In this document: positions 7,488 to 16,617 of the stretch, one piece after another
Layout: every line of letters begins with the position of its first letter
How positions within the stretch are numbered: position 1 is the first letter of the stretch
From: Pseudomonas protegens CHA0
GTDB lineage: Bacteria; Pseudomonadota; Gammaproteobacteria; Pseudomonadales; Pseudomonadaceae
Reading direction: 5' to 3'
DNA: 64,000 nt
Assembly (NCBI RefSeq): GCF_000397205.1
Contig: NC_021237.1
Coordinates: forward strand, 4,819,501 to 4,883,500
Translations under genes and position numbers: made by a program
The notes under the pieces: model-generated
What the model saw: only the letters and a program-made list of their open reading frames with translations
Databases searched by the model: none
What the model was told of the DNA's origin: nothing

Positions 7488-9104
7488 ATGCCGGTGATCC
7501 AGTCCCAACTCGACCCCCACGGCCCGCAGTTCGCACAAAACCGCGCAGCCATGCTGGCGGGCCTGCAACAGTTGCAGGAACTGCAACAGAACCTGCTGGC
7601 CAAGGCCGCCGAAGCCAAGGCCAAGTTCGACCGGCGCGGCCAACTGCTGCCCCGCGAACGCCTCAACCTGCTGCTGGACCCGGGCGCGCCGTTTCTCGAG
7701 CTGGCCAGCCTGGCCGGCTACAAGCTGCACGACGACAAGGACGGTACCCAGGCCGGCGGCGGCCTGATTGCCGGCATCGGCTATGTGTGCGGCGTGCGCA
7801 TGCTGGTGGTGGCCAACAACTGCGCGATCAAGGGCGGGACCATCTCCCCCAGCGGTCTGAAGAAATCCCTGCGCCTGCAACAGATCGCCATGGAGAACAA
7901 ACTGCCAGTGGTGACCCTGGCGCAAAGCGGTGGCGCCAACCTCAACTACGCCGCGGAAATCTTCGTCGAAGGTGCACGCAGCTTCGCCAATCAGGCGCGG
8001 ATGTCGGCCATGGGCCTGCCACAGATCACTGTGGTCCACGGCTCGGCCACCGCCGGCGGCGCCTACCAGCCCGGGCTCTCGGACTACGTGGTGGTGGTGC
8101 GTGGCGAGGCCAAGCTGTTTCTCGCCGGCCCGCCGCTGCTCAAGGCCGCCACCGGTGAAGTGGCCACCGATGAAGAACTGGGGGGCGCCGAGATGCACGC
8201 CCAGGTGGCCGGCACCGCCGAATACCTGGCGGAAAACGACGCCGACGGCATCCGCATCGTCCGCGAGATCGTCAGCCTGTTGCCGTGGAACACCCGACTG
8301 CCAGTGCAACCCGCCAGGACCTGGAACGAGCCGCTGTACCCCATCGACGAGTTGCTCGGGCTGATTCCCGACGATCCGAAGAAGCCCTACGACGCCCGGG
8401 AAATCATCGCCCGCCTGGCAGACGGCTCGCAGTTCCTGGAGTTCAAGGGCGAGTTCGATGCCCAGACCCTCTGCGGCCACTTGCAGATCCAGGGCCGGCC
8501 CTGCGGCTTTATCGGCAACAACGGCCCGATCACGCCCCAGGGCGCGAGCAAGGCCGCGCAATTCATCCAGCTCTGTGACCAGAGCCAGACCCCGCTGCTG
8601 TTCTTCCACAACACCACCGGCTTCATGGTGGGCACCGAATCCGAGCAGCAGGGGGTGATCAAGCACGGGGCGAAGATGATCCAGGCGGTGGCCAATGCCC
8701 GAGTGCCGAAGCTGACCATCGTGGTCGGTGGCTCCTACGGCGCCGGCAACTATGCGATGTGCGGCCGTGGCCTGGACCCGCGCTTCATCTTCGCCTGGCC
8801 CAACAGCCGCACCGCGGTGATGGGCGGCGCCCAGGCCGGCAAGGTGCTGCGCATCGTCACCGAGGCCAAGCATGCGAAGAACGGCCAGGAAGCCGACCCG
8901 AAGATGCTCGACATGCTGGAACAGGTCACCGCGCAGAAGCTCGACAGCCAGTCCACGGCGCTCTACGGCAGCGCCAACCTGTGGGACGACGGGCTGATCG
9001 ACCCGCGCGATACCCGCACTCTGCTGGGCTACCTGCTGGACATCTGCCATGAGGCGCAGGTGCGCGAGCTGGCGCCCAACAGCTTTGGCGTGGCGCGGTT
9101 TTGA
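7488..9104 (+). CDS. atuC: Geranyl-CoA carboxylase beta subunit (carboxyltransferase) AtuC
   Basis: 538-residue carboxyltransferase of the propionyl/methylcrotonyl-CoA carboxylase beta family. The conserved segments are HGSATAGGAYQPGLSDYVV (about 180-200), FFHNTTGFMVGTESEQQG (about 370) and VVGGSYGAGNYAMCGRGLDPRF (about 405-427). It transfers CO2 from biotin on AtuF to cis-geranyl-CoA, giving isohexenylglutaconyl-CoA. It could be taken for a methylcrotonyl-CoA carboxylase (LiuB), but the atu context and lack of liu genes favour AtuC. Confidence 0.92.
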   Translation: MPVIQSQLDPHGPQFAQNRAAMLAGLQQLQELQQNLLAKAAEAKAKFDRRGQLLPRERLNLLLDPGAPFLELASLAGYKLHDDKDGTQAGGGLIAGIGYVCGVRMLVVANNCAIKGGTISPSGLKKSLRLQQIAMENKLPVVTLAQSGGANLNYAAEIFVEGARSFANQARMSAMGLPQITVVHGSATAGGAYQPGLSDYVVVVRGEAKLFLAGPPLLKAATGEVATDEELGGAEMHAQVAGTAEYLAENDADGIRIVREIVSLLPWNTRLPVQPARTWNEPLYPIDELLGLIPDDPKKPYDAREIIARLADGSQFLEFKGEFDAQTLCGHLQIQGRPCGFIGNNGPITPQGASKAAQFIQLCDQSQTPLLFFHNTTGFMVGTESEQQGVIKHGAKMIQAVANARVPKLTIVVGGSYGAGNYAMCGRGLDPRFIFAWPNSRTAVMGGAQAGKVLRIVTEAKHAKNGQEADPKMLDMLEQVTAQKLDSQSTALYGSANLWDDGLIDPRDTRTLLGYLLDICHEAQVRELAPNSFGVARF

Positions 9105-9145
9105 TAGGACATTTCGCGGTCTGACCCCACTTGAGGAGAACAACA

Positions 9146-10303
9146 ATGATCTTCACCCAGGAACACGAAGAACTGCGGCGCACAGTGCGCCAATTTGTAG
9201 ACCGCGAGATCAACCCCCACGTCGAGGAATGGGAAAAGGCCGGGCGCTTTCCCATCCACGAGATTTTCCGCAAGGCCGGTGAACTGGGGCTGCTGGGCAT
9301 CTCCAAGCCGGAAAAATTCGGCGGCATGGGCCTGGACTACAGCTACTCCATCGTCGCCGCCGAGGAGTTCGGCACCATCCATTGCGGTGGCATTCCCATG
9401 TCCATCGGCGTGCAGACCGACATGTGCACCCCCGCCCTGGCGCGCTTCGGCTCCGATAAACTGCGCGACGAGTTTCTGCGGCCGGCCATCACGGGCGAGC
9501 AGGTCGGCTGCATCGGCGTCTCCGAAGTCGGCGCCGGTTCCGATGTGGCCGGGCTCAAGACCCACGCCCGCAAGGACGGCGACGACTACGTGATCAACGG
9601 CAGCAAGATGTGGATCACCAACTCCCCCAGCGCCGACTTCATCTGCCTGCTGGCCAACACCTCGGACGACAAGCCCCACGTCAACAAGTCGCTGATCATG
9701 GTGCCGATGAACACCCCGGGCATCAGCCTCAGCTCGCATCTGGACAAGCTCGGCATGCGCAGCTCGGAAACCGCCCAGGTGTTCTTCGACAATGTGCGGG
9801 TGCCTCAACGCAACCGCATCGGCCACGAAGGCGCCGGTTTCATGATGCAGATGCTGCAGTTCCAGGAGGAACGGCTGTTCGGCGCGGCGAACATGATCAA
9901 GGGCCTGGAGTACTGCGTGGACAGCACCATCGAGTACTGCAAGGAGCGCAAGACCTTCGGCAGCCCGCTGATCGACAACCAGGTGATCCACTTCCGCCTG
10001 GCCGAGCTGTCCACCGAGATCGAATGCCTGCGGGCCCTGGTCTACCAGGCCACCGAACAGTATGTACGCGGCCAGGACGTGACCCGGCTGGCTTCCATGG
10101 CCAAGCTCAAGGCCGGGCGCCTGGGCCGCGAGGTCAGCGACAGTTGCCTGCAATACTGGGGCGGCATGGGCTTCATGTGGGACAACCCGGTGGCCCGGGC
10201 CTATCGCGATGTGCGCCTGGTGTCCATCGGCGGCGGTGCTGACGAGATCATGCTGGGGATCATCTGCAAGCTCATGGGCATCCTGCCGGGGAAAAAGAAA
10301 TGA
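9146..10303 (+). CDS. atuD: Citronellyl-CoA dehydrogenase AtuD
   Basis: 385-residue FAD-dependent acyl-CoA dehydrogenase. The N-terminal helical domain starts MIFTQEHEELRRTVRQFVD. The signature CIGVSEVGAGSDVAGLKTHA is at about 120-140, and the C-terminal QYWGGMGFMWDNPVARAYRDVRL is typical. It would oxidise citronellyl-CoA to geranyl-CoA. The ATG at 9146 has GAGGAG at good spacing; an upstream in-frame TTG has none. The stop overlaps the start of atuE by 4 bp. Confidence 0.92.
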   Translation: MIFTQEHEELRRTVRQFVDREINPHVEEWEKAGRFPIHEIFRKAGELGLLGISKPEKFGGMGLDYSYSIVAAEEFGTIHCGGIPMSIGVQTDMCTPALARFGSDKLRDEFLRPAITGEQVGCIGVSEVGAGSDVAGLKTHARKDGDDYVINGSKMWITNSPSADFICLLANTSDDKPHVNKSLIMVPMNTPGISLSSHLDKLGMRSSETAQVFFDNVRVPQRNRIGHEGAGFMMQMLQFQEERLFGAANMIKGLEYCVDSTIEYCKERKTFGSPLIDNQVIHFRLAELSTEIECLRALVYQATEQYVRGQDVTRLASMAKLKAGRLGREVSDSCLQYWGGMGFMWDNPVARAYRDVRLVSIGGGADEIMLGIICKLMGILPGKKK

Positions 10304-11097
10304 ACCCGCTCCCTGCCTGCCAGACCCTGCTGCTGGAGCCGCGCAACGGCGTGCTGTTCATCAGCCTCAATCGCCCGCAAAACCGCAATGCCATGAGCCT
10401 GCAGATGGTCGCCGAACTGCGCACGGTGATGGCCGCGGTCCGTGACCGGCGCAGCATCCGTGCCCTGGTGCTGCGCGGCACCGGCGAGCACTTCTGTGCC
10501 GGTGGCGACCTCAAGGACATGGCCGGCGCCCGTGCCCATGGCAGCGCCGCCTACCGTGAACTGAACCGGGCCTTCGGCGCCCTGTTGGAAGAAGCGCAGC
10601 ACCTGCCCCAGGTGCTGGTGTGTGTGCTGCAGGGCGCGGTGCTGGGGGGCGGTTTCGGCCTGGCCTGTGTCAGCGACATCGCCATCGCCGAGCACTCGGC
10701 CCAGTTCGGCATGCCGGAAACCAGCCTGGGCCTGCTGCCCGCGCAAATTGCCCCGTTCGTGGTGCAGCGCATCGGCCTGGCCCAGGCCCGGTGCCTGGCC
10801 CTGACCGCCGCCCGTTTCGATGGCGCCCAAGCCCAGCACCTGGGCCTGGTGCACTTTGTCGAGAACGATGCCAAGGCCCTGCAGGAACGCCTGGAGCAGC
10901 AGCTTTCCCTGGTGCTGCGCTGCGCCCCGGGGGCCAACGCGGCGACCAAGGCCTTGCTCCTGGCGAGCGTCGACCAACCGCAGGGGCCATTGCTGGACCA
11001 GGCCGCCAACGACTTCGCCAATGCAGTCCTGGGTGAGGAAGGGGTCGAGGGCACCCTGGCCTTCGTGCAGAAACGCAAACCGGCCTGGGCCAACTGA
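10300..11097 (+). CDS. atuE: Isohexenylglutaconyl-CoA hydratase AtuE
   Basis: 265-residue crotonase-fold hydratase. The CoA-binding and oxyanion segments are NRPQNRNAMSLQM (about 22-35), LRGTGEHFCAGGDLKDMAG (about 58-76) and LQGAVLGGGFGLACVSDIAIAEHSAQFGMPE (about 108-139). It hydrates isohexenylglutaconyl-CoA to the 3-hydroxy acyl-CoA, the last specific step before the leucine/isovalerate-type lyase. Start overlaps atuD by 4 bp (ATGA), so the two are translationally coupled. Confidence 0.9.
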   Translation: MNPLPACQTLLLEPRNGVLFISLNRPQNRNAMSLQMVAELRTVMAAVRDRRSIRALVLRGTGEHFCAGGDLKDMAGARAHGSAAYRELNRAFGALLEEAQHLPQVLVCVLQGAVLGGGFGLACVSDIAIAEHSAQFGMPETSLGLLPAQIAPFVVQRIGLAQARCLALTAARFDGAQAQHLGLVHFVENDAKALQERLEQQLSLVLRCAPGANAATKALLLASVDQPQGPLLDQAANDFANAVLGEEGVEGTLAFVQKRKPAWAN

Positions 11098-11102
11098 GCC
11101 CT

Positions 11103-11126
11103 TGTAGGAGCCGGCTTGCCGGCGAA
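11103..11126 (+). repeat. Pseudomonas REP element (singlet)
   Basis: The 24-mer opening TGTAGGAGCCGGCTTGCCGG sits between atuE and atuF. Its reverse complement recurs exactly at 48815-48838. This is the common intergenic palindromic REP unit of fluorescent pseudomonads, with stem GCCGGC/GCCGGC. It interrupts an otherwise tight operon. Confidence 0.85.
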
Positions 11127-11154
11127 CGCCCCCCACCGATTCCCGGGAGCCTGT

Positions 11155-13110
11155 ATGCCCAATTTCAACAAGATCCTGATCGCCAACCGTGGCGAAATCG
11201 CCTGCCGCATCCAGCGTACCGCCCAGGCCCTGGGCTATCGCACCGTGGCCGTGTTCAGCGATGCCGATGCCGAGGCCCTGCATGTGCAACTGGCTGACGA
11301 AGCGGTGCATATCGGCCCGTCCGCGATACAGCAGTCCTACCTCGACGGCGCCGCGCTGCTGGAAGCGGCACGGCGCACCGGTGCCGACGCCATTCACCCG
11401 GGCTACGGCTTTCTTTCGGAAAATGCCGAGTTCGCCGCCGCCTGTGAAAGCGCCGGCCTGGTGTTCATCGGCCCCAGCGCTGCCGCCATCGAGCTGATGG
11501 GCAGCAAGCGTCGCTCGAAGATCGCCATGCTCGAAGCCGGCGTGCCGTGCATCCAGGGCTATCAGGGGGCGGAACAGGACGACGCCACCTTGCAGCGCGA
11601 AGCCCAGCGCATCGGCTATCCGCTGATGATCAAGGCCAGCGCCGGCGGTGGCGGGCGTGGCATGCGCCTGGTACACCAGGCCGGCCAGTTGCTGGAACAG
11701 ATCCGCACGGCCCGCTCCGAAGCCCTGCACGCCTTCGGCAGCGACGAACTGATCCTGGAGCAGGCGCTGATCGAGCCCCGGCACGTGGAAGTGCAGCTGT
11801 TCGGCGACCAGCATGGCCAGTTGATCTACCTGGGTGAGCGGGATTGCTCGATCCAGCGCCGCCATCAGAAGGTCATCGAAGAGGCGCCCTGCCCGGTCAT
11901 GACCCCGGAGCTGCGCCAGGCCATGGGCGAGGCAGCGCTCAAGGCCGGGCGGGCGGTGAACTATGTGGGCGCCGGTACCGTGGAATTCCTCCTGGATGCG
12001 AGCGGGCAGTTCTATTTCCTGGAAATGAATACCCGGCTGCAGGTGGAGCACCCAGTCACCGAACTGGTAACGGGCCTGGACCTGGTGGCCCTGCAACTGC
12101 AAGTGGCGGCCGGCGAACCGCTGCCCCTGGGCCAGGAGCAGGTGCGCCTCGACGGCCACGCCATTGAAGTGCGGCTGTATGCCGAGGACCCGGCACAGAA
12201 CTTCCTGCCGCAGACCGGCCAGATCCTGCGCTGGGAGCCGGCACCAGGGATCCGCACCGACCATGGCTTGCAGGAGGGCCAATGGATCAGCCCGTTCTAC
12301 GACCCGATGCTGGGCAAGCTGATCGCCCACGGTGCTACCCGCGAAGAGGCGCGGCGCAAACTGCTGCGTGGCGTCGAGGATTGCGTGCTGCTGGGGCTGG
12401 AAAGCAACCGCCGGCTGCTGGCCAACCTGCTGCGCCACCCGGTGTTCGCCAGCGGCCACTTCAGCACCGCCTTCATTGCCGAGCATTTTGCCCAGGACCC
12501 GAGCCTGCAACCCCAGGAGCCCACTACCGAGGAACTGGCCATCGCCGCTGCGCTGTTCCACCACCACAGCGCCAGCGCCCATGGCCCGGCGCTCAATGCC
12601 TGGAGCAACAACGCCGGGGTGCCCCTGGACTACCGGCTCGGGGTGCAGGACCGACAATGGTCGCTGCACCTGAACGCACTGCCCTCGGGCGCTGTGCAGG
12701 TGCGCCAGGGCGATGGGCTGCTGGAGCTCAAGGTGCGCAGCGCCGATGGCCGGCGGGCCAGCCTGGAGATCAACGGCATTCGCCGCCCGTGCGCCTATCG
12801 GCTGGAGGGCGGGGAGCTGTGGCTGAGCAACGCCAAGGGCAGCCTGCACCTGGTGGATCGTACCCATGCCCCGGCCCAGGGCCAGAACACCGCCTCCAGC
12901 GGTACGCTCAAGGCGCCCATGGACGGGGCGATCGTCGATGTACTGGTCAGTGAGGGCATGCACGTAAGCAAGGGCCAATTGCTGCTGGTGCTGGAGGCGA
13001 TGAAGATGGAGCACCCGCTCAAGGCCGGGATCGACGGGGTGATCACCCGGGTCCAGGTCAACCTCGGGGACCAGGTGAAAAACCGCCAGGTACTGGTGGA
13101 GGTGGAGTAG
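11155..13110 (+). CDS. atuF: Geranyl-CoA carboxylase alpha subunit (biotin carboxylase and carrier) AtuF
   Basis: 651 residues. The biotin-carboxylase N-domain opens FNKILIANRGEIACRIQRTA. The ATP-grasp glycine loop is KASAGGGGRGMRLV (about 156-170), and FYFLEMNTRLQVEHPVTELVTG lies near 285. The C-terminal biotinyl domain carries EAMKMEH with the biotin Lys at about residue 617. It carboxylates its own biotin with ATP and bicarbonate and hands CO2 to AtuC. ATG 11155 is used, since reading further upstream would enter the REP element. This is the last atu gene here; atuG and atuH of P. aeruginosa are absent. Confidence 0.92.
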   Translation: MPNFNKILIANRGEIACRIQRTAQALGYRTVAVFSDADAEALHVQLADEAVHIGPSAIQQSYLDGAALLEAARRTGADAIHPGYGFLSENAEFAAACESAGLVFIGPSAAAIELMGSKRRSKIAMLEAGVPCIQGYQGAEQDDATLQREAQRIGYPLMIKASAGGGGRGMRLVHQAGQLLEQIRTARSEALHAFGSDELILEQALIEPRHVEVQLFGDQHGQLIYLGERDCSIQRRHQKVIEEAPCPVMTPELRQAMGEAALKAGRAVNYVGAGTVEFLLDASGQFYFLEMNTRLQVEHPVTELVTGLDLVALQLQVAAGEPLPLGQEQVRLDGHAIEVRLYAEDPAQNFLPQTGQILRWEPAPGIRTDHGLQEGQWISPFYDPMLGKLIAHGATREEARRKLLRGVEDCVLLGLESNRRLLANLLRHPVFASGHFSTAFIAEHFAQDPSLQPQEPTTEELAIAAALFHHHSASAHGPALNAWSNNAGVPLDYRLGVQDRQWSLHLNALPSGAVQVRQGDGLLELKVRSADGRRASLEINGIRRPCAYRLEGGELWLSNAKGSLHLVDRTHAPAQGQNTASSGTLKAPMDGAIVDVLVSEGMHVSKGQLLLVLEAMKMEHPLKAGIDGVITRVQVNLGDQVKNRQVLVEVE

Positions 13111-13259
13111 CCCGGGCACCTTCCAGCAGATCCAGGCAGACGGGGCATCGGTCGGGACGATGCCCCCTCGATGCGCTCAAGCAGCCGTCCCCCTAGGCGG
13201 ATGCCTCGGCTTTGGCTACGCTCAAGCCTCTTCAGGATGTTTCAAGGCTGGAATTCGTG

Positions 13260-13799
13260 ATGCCCCACTGGCTGGTAATAGATCTGGAAGCCACGACGGA
13301 TGAAGGGGGCTGGCCGGTGAGCGAGATGGAAATCATTGAGATCGGCGCCACCCTGGTCAACCGTCAGGGCCGGGAACAGGACCACTTCCAGCGTTTCGTC
13401 CGCCCCTTGCGGCGCCCCATGCTGACGCCGTTCTGCCGCGAACTGACCCACATCACCCAGGCCAATATCGACAGCGCCGCGCCCCTGAGCGAGGTCTGGG
13501 GCCTGTTCGAGCGCTGGCTCGGCCAGCATCAGCCGCGCCTGGATGGCTGGGCCAGCTGGGGCGACTACGACCGCAAGCAGTTGCAGCTGGAATGGCACAA
13601 CCAACAGCTGCACAGCCTGCTCAATGAGGTGCCGCACATGAACCTCAAGCAGCGCTTCGCCAAGGCCCGGCGCCTGGAGCGGCCCCTGGGGCTCAATGCA
13701 GCCCTGCAACTGGCCGGCATGCAGTTTACCGGCCAGCAGCATCGAGCCCTGGAAGATGCGCGCAATACAGCACGCTTATTACCGCTGATTCTTCCTTGA
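13260..13799 (+). CDS. 3'-5' exonuclease, DEDD/RNase T superfamily (ERI-1/KapD-like)
   Basis: 179 residues covering one exonuclease domain. Exo I is VIDLEATTDE (the DxE pair at about 6-8). Exo II-like residues are in WASWGDYDRKQL near 100. Exo III is HRALEDARNTARLL near 160, with the catalytic His and Asp. This set resembles the ERI-1/KapD subgroup with the DEDDh pattern. It would remove nucleotides from 3' ends of RNA or DNA in the cytoplasm. The start is uncertain: ATG 13260 is the first codon with homology, and no strong ribosome site precedes it. Confidence 0.8.
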   Translation: MPHWLVIDLEATTDEGGWPVSEMEIIEIGATLVNRQGREQDHFQRFVRPLRRPMLTPFCRELTHITQANIDSAAPLSEVWGLFERWLGQHQPRLDGWASWGDYDRKQLQLEWHNQQLHSLLNEVPHMNLKQRFAKARRLERPLGLNAALQLAGMQFTGQQHRALEDARNTARLLPLILP

Positions 13800-13873
13800 C
13801 GGCGGCAGGTGACGGCCCTGAAGGCCTTGTGCATACTGGCCGCCCTTTTTGACCCTTTCTTGAGGAATCGCCC

Positions 13874-14158
13874 ATGTTTAAAGTCAACGAGTACTTCGAC
13901 GGCACCGTCAAGTCGATTGCCTTCGGCACGGCCGAAGGCCCAGCCACCATTGGCGTCATGGCCCCGGGCGAATACGAGTTCGGCACCGCACAACGGGAAA
14001 TCATGCACGTGGTCTCCGGCGCCCTGACCGTGCGCCTGCCAGACAGCGCAGACTGGGAAACCTTCCCGGCCGGTAGCCAGTTCAACGTTCCGGCCAACAG
14101 CAAGTTCCAGCTCAAAGTCGCAGTGGACACCGCCTACCTGTGCGAATACCGCGGCTGA
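13874..14158 (+). CDS. ppnP: Pyrimidine/purine nucleoside phosphorylase PpnP
   Basis: 94 residues, the usual family length (YaiE/DUF1255). It opens [17 protein letters not shown] and has the cupin segments [21 protein letters not shown] and [22 protein letters not shown]. PpnP cleaves several nucleosides with phosphate to free base and ribose-1-phosphate. The start has TTGAGGAA upstream. A bidirectional terminator follows 27 bp after the stop. Confidence 0.95.
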   Translation: MFKVNEYFDGTVKSIAFGTAEGPATIGVMAPGEYEFGTAQREIMHVVSGALTVRLPDSADWETFPAGSQFNVPANSKFQLKVAVDTAYLCEYRG

Positions 14159-14185
14159 TCGAGCATCGCGGCGTTACCCCGGAAT

Positions 14186-14220
14186 AAAAAATGCCCGTCT
14201 CCCAGGAGACGGGCATTTTT
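14186..14220. terminator. Bidirectional rho-independent terminator
   Basis: The stem ATGCCCGTCTCC (14191-14202) pairs with GGAGACGGGCAT (14205-14216). It is flanked by a run of A on the left and T on the right, so it can stop transcription from ppnP (plus) and from the MOSC gene (minus). Confidence 0.9.
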
Positions 14221-14234
14221 CGAGGTGGCACCGG

Positions 14235-15038
14235 TTATTCGATGACCGTCACCGCCATCCCTACCTGCAAGCGACCGTTGCCATCATTGACCAGGTTCTG
14301 GCCGAACATCGCCCCATCGGCCTGGGCCCGGTACTTCTGCAAGGTGGCCAGAGGTTCGCGGTCGGCACTGCGCTCGCCGGTCTGCGGATCGATGGTGGTG
14401 AGAATGCAGCGCGAGCATGGCTTGACCACACGGAACTCGACATCGCCGATACGCACGCGTTTCCAGTCGTCCTCGGCAAAGGCCGCACTGCCCTCGACCA
14501 CCAGGTTCGGTCGAAACCGCAGCATCTCCAGGGGCCGGCCCACGCGAGCGACCAGGTCATCCAGGGAGGCCTGGCCAATCAGCAGCAGGGGAAAACCATC
14601 GGCGAAGGCCACCTGGTCATCGTCCCTGCCATAACCGGCGGCGGTGCTCCGTGCCCGCTGCGCAGGAACCTGCACCAGGCGGCTGGGCTTGCCGATGAAT
14701 TCGCTGACCCAGGCCGCGGCTTCGTCCCCCGCATCGGGAACCCGCAAGGTGTCCTGCCAGATGGTCACGCCGCGCAACGGTGCATCCGCACCCGGCAGCG
14801 CTACTTCAAGGGTGGAGTGGCCTGGGGCGCTCAGGGTCAGGCCACCCTGGTCATTCCACAAGGCCGACAGCTGACTCATCCGCGCTACGGCGCGCTGGGT
14901 CAGGAAACGCCCGCTGGCCTCATCCACCAGCATCCAGCGGCGATCCCCTTGCAGCCCGAGCTTGTCCAGGCCGATCTGTTGCAGGGTTTCGCCCCTGGCG
15001 GATTTCAACGGGTATCGGTAAAGCGCGCTAAGACGCAT
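14235..15038 (-). CDS. MOSC-domain protein, YcbX-like
   Basis: 267 residues. The N-terminal beta-barrel domain opens MRLSALYRYPLKSARGETL, and the C-terminal MOSC domain carries the conserved Cys segment VVKPCSRCILTTIDPQTG near residue 210. MOSC proteins bind sulfur or molybdenum cofactor; E. coli YcbX detoxifies N-hydroxylated base analogues using Moco. This homologue lacks the C-terminal 2Fe-2S ferredoxin domain of E. coli YcbX and so needs a separate electron donor. It converges with ppnP on a shared terminator. Confidence 0.88.
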   Translation of the reverse strand: MRLSALYRYPLKSARGETLQQIGLDKLGLQGDRRWMLVDEASGRFLTQRAVARMSQLSALWNDQGGLTLSAPGHSTLEVALPGADAPLRGVTIWQDTLRVPDAGDEAAAWVSEFIGKPSRLVQVPAQRARSTAAGYGRDDDQVAFADGFPLLLIGQASLDDLVARVGRPLEMLRFRPNLVVEGSAAFAEDDWKRVRIGDVEFRVVKPCSRCILTTIDPQTGERSADREPLATLQKYRAQADGAMFGQNLVNDGNGRLQVGMAVTVIE

Positions 15039-15120
15039 GTCCAGCTCCCTGTATGGGCAAAAGCGCTCACCCTATACCAGCATTTAGCCGAAACAAAGGA
15101 GCGCCGGCGCAGGGCCCGTG

Positions 15121-16056
15121 TCAGGCGTCGGCTTCGTCCAGCATCAGCCGTTGGCGGACCACGTCCACCAGCTTGTCCGGCTGGAACTTGGACAGGAAGT
15201 TGTCGCAACCGACCTTCTTCACCATCGATTCGTTGAAGCTGCCGGACAAGGACGTGTGCAGCACCACATAGAGCCCGCGCAAACGCGGATCGTTGCGGAT
15301 CTCGGTGGTCAGGCGGTAGCCGTCCATCTCCGGCATTTCCGCATCGGTGAACACCATCAGCAGCTTGTCGGTCATCACCACGTCGGTGTCGGCCCAGGCC
15401 TTGAGCATGTTCAGGGCCTTGAGGCCATCACTGGCGATGTGCATCTTGACCCCGAGCTGGCCGAGGGTGTCGCGCAATTGCGAGAGGGCCACGTTGGAGT
15501 CGTCCACCAGCAGCACTTCGCGGCCACGGGCACGCTCCAACACCGGATCTTCCAGCTTGTCCCGGGAAACCTTGGCGTTGTAGGGCACGATTTCCGCCAG
15601 GACCTTTTCCACGTCGATGATTTCCACCAACTGGTCATCGACCTTGCTGATGGCGGTCAGGTAATGCTGGCGCCCGGCGCTGGTGGGCGGCGGCATGATG
15701 GCTTCCCAGTTCATGTTGACGATGCGGTCCACGCCACCGACCAGGAACGCCTGCACCGAGCGGTTGTACTCGGTAACGATGATGGTGCTGTTGGGGCCCG
15801 GGACCAGCGGGCGCATGCCAATGGCCTGGGACAGATCGATGACCGGCAGGGTCTGCCCGCGCAGATTGACCACCCCACAGACAAAGGGATGGCGCTGAGG
15901 CATCAGCGTCAGCTTCGGCAGTTGCAGCACTTCCTGGACCTTGAACACGTTGATCGCGAACAGTTGCCGGCCGGCCAGGCGGAACATGAGGATTTCCAGG
16001 CGATTCTCACCCACCAGTTGCGTGCGTTGATCTACCGTGTCGAGAATGCCGGCCAT
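15121..16056 (-). CDS. cheV: Chemotaxis coupling protein CheV
   Basis: 311 residues with a CheW-like domain (about 1-165; VCGVVNLRGQTLPVIDLSQAIG) fused to a receiver domain (about 178-311). The receiver acidic pocket is VDDSN, the phosphoacceptor segment FTDAEMPEMDG, and the switch Thr-Ser is HTSLSG. CheV couples chemoreceptors to CheA and tunes adaptation by its phosphorylation. The ATG at 16056 has AGGAGT upstream; reading further adds an unsupported N-terminus. No other che gene is nearby, so it is an unlinked CheV. Confidence 0.93.
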   Translation of the reverse strand: MAGILDTVDQRTQLVGENRLEILMFRLAGRQLFAINVFKVQEVLQLPKLTLMPQRHPFVCGVVNLRGQTLPVIDLSQAIGMRPLVPGPNSTIIVTEYNRSVQAFLVGGVDRIVNMNWEAIMPPPTSAGRQHYLTAISKVDDQLVEIIDVEKVLAEIVPYNAKVSRDKLEDPVLERARGREVLLVDDSNVALSQLRDTLGQLGVKMHIASDGLKALNMLKAWADTDVVMTDKLLMVFTDAEMPEMDGYRLTTEIRNDPRLRGLYVVLHTSLSGSFNESMVKKVGCDNFLSKFQPDKLVDVVRQRLMLDEADA

Positions 16057-16617
16057 TAATGACTCCTGGGCTTGTTCTGATGAATTCACTAAAGACAGAT
16101 ATCGGCCGGGTCTGCCGTATCTTGACCCGCATGCAAATTGCCACACAAAGCCGTTGATGTCACATTAACATCATGCTTTACTGGCGCGGTCAATTCAGCA
16201 CCACCCTCTGCGCCGGCCAGACCTCTATTTCGGTGCAAGGTTCCCGTGCCTAGGGGAATCCCCTATCAACAATCAGGACCAGCCTGATATTCGCGATATC
16301 CAATAGCCATTAATGTGACGCCATTCTCATTGCATGAACGGAGTCAGGCTTTTGTTTTTGATCGCAGAAAGGTGGCTTGGCCCCCTTTCAAGCCCCACTA
16401 CCCTCGCTCATCCTGCCCCAGCGCGCTTGCGCCGCCTTGCTGTGGCCGGCATGCGCGCACGGACCGGGTTCGAGGCCACTCGACTCGCTCGGCAGGCTGC
16501 GACCGCAGGCAAGCATTCAGCTATAACGTCAATCCAGCTGCACCTATCGCGTCCAACTTGCAAACCGTTCAGCCAACGCCCTATCAAGCCATCGGACACG
16601 CAGTCATGGAGATAAGC
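16057..16617. other. 561-bp gap between cheV and the Hpt-like gene
   Basis: No convincing coding frame. It must contain the divergent promoters of cheV and the gene at 16618. Notable elements are the perfect palindrome at 16251-16265 and a short inverted repeat GATGT-N7-ACATC at 16156-16172. An open frame upstream of 16618 lacks a start signal and has uncharacteristic composition. Confidence 0.5.
16251..16265. promoter_or_regulatory. Perfect 15-bp palindrome TAGGGGAATCCCCTA
   Basis: Two heptads, TAGGGGA and TCCCCTA, are inverted around one central base. Near-identical copies occur at 50383-50397 and 50498-50512 upstream of exlB. Inverted heptads are typical of NarL/FixJ-family response-regulator sites. 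The site is about 195 bp from cheV and 350 bp from the Hpt-like gene. Which regulator binds is not known. Confidence 0.6.

Noticed and set aside
10201..13119. Minus-strand open frame of 972 codons across atuE and atuF
   Set aside because: Shadow of the GC-rich coding strand; crosses two recognised genes and shows no motif.
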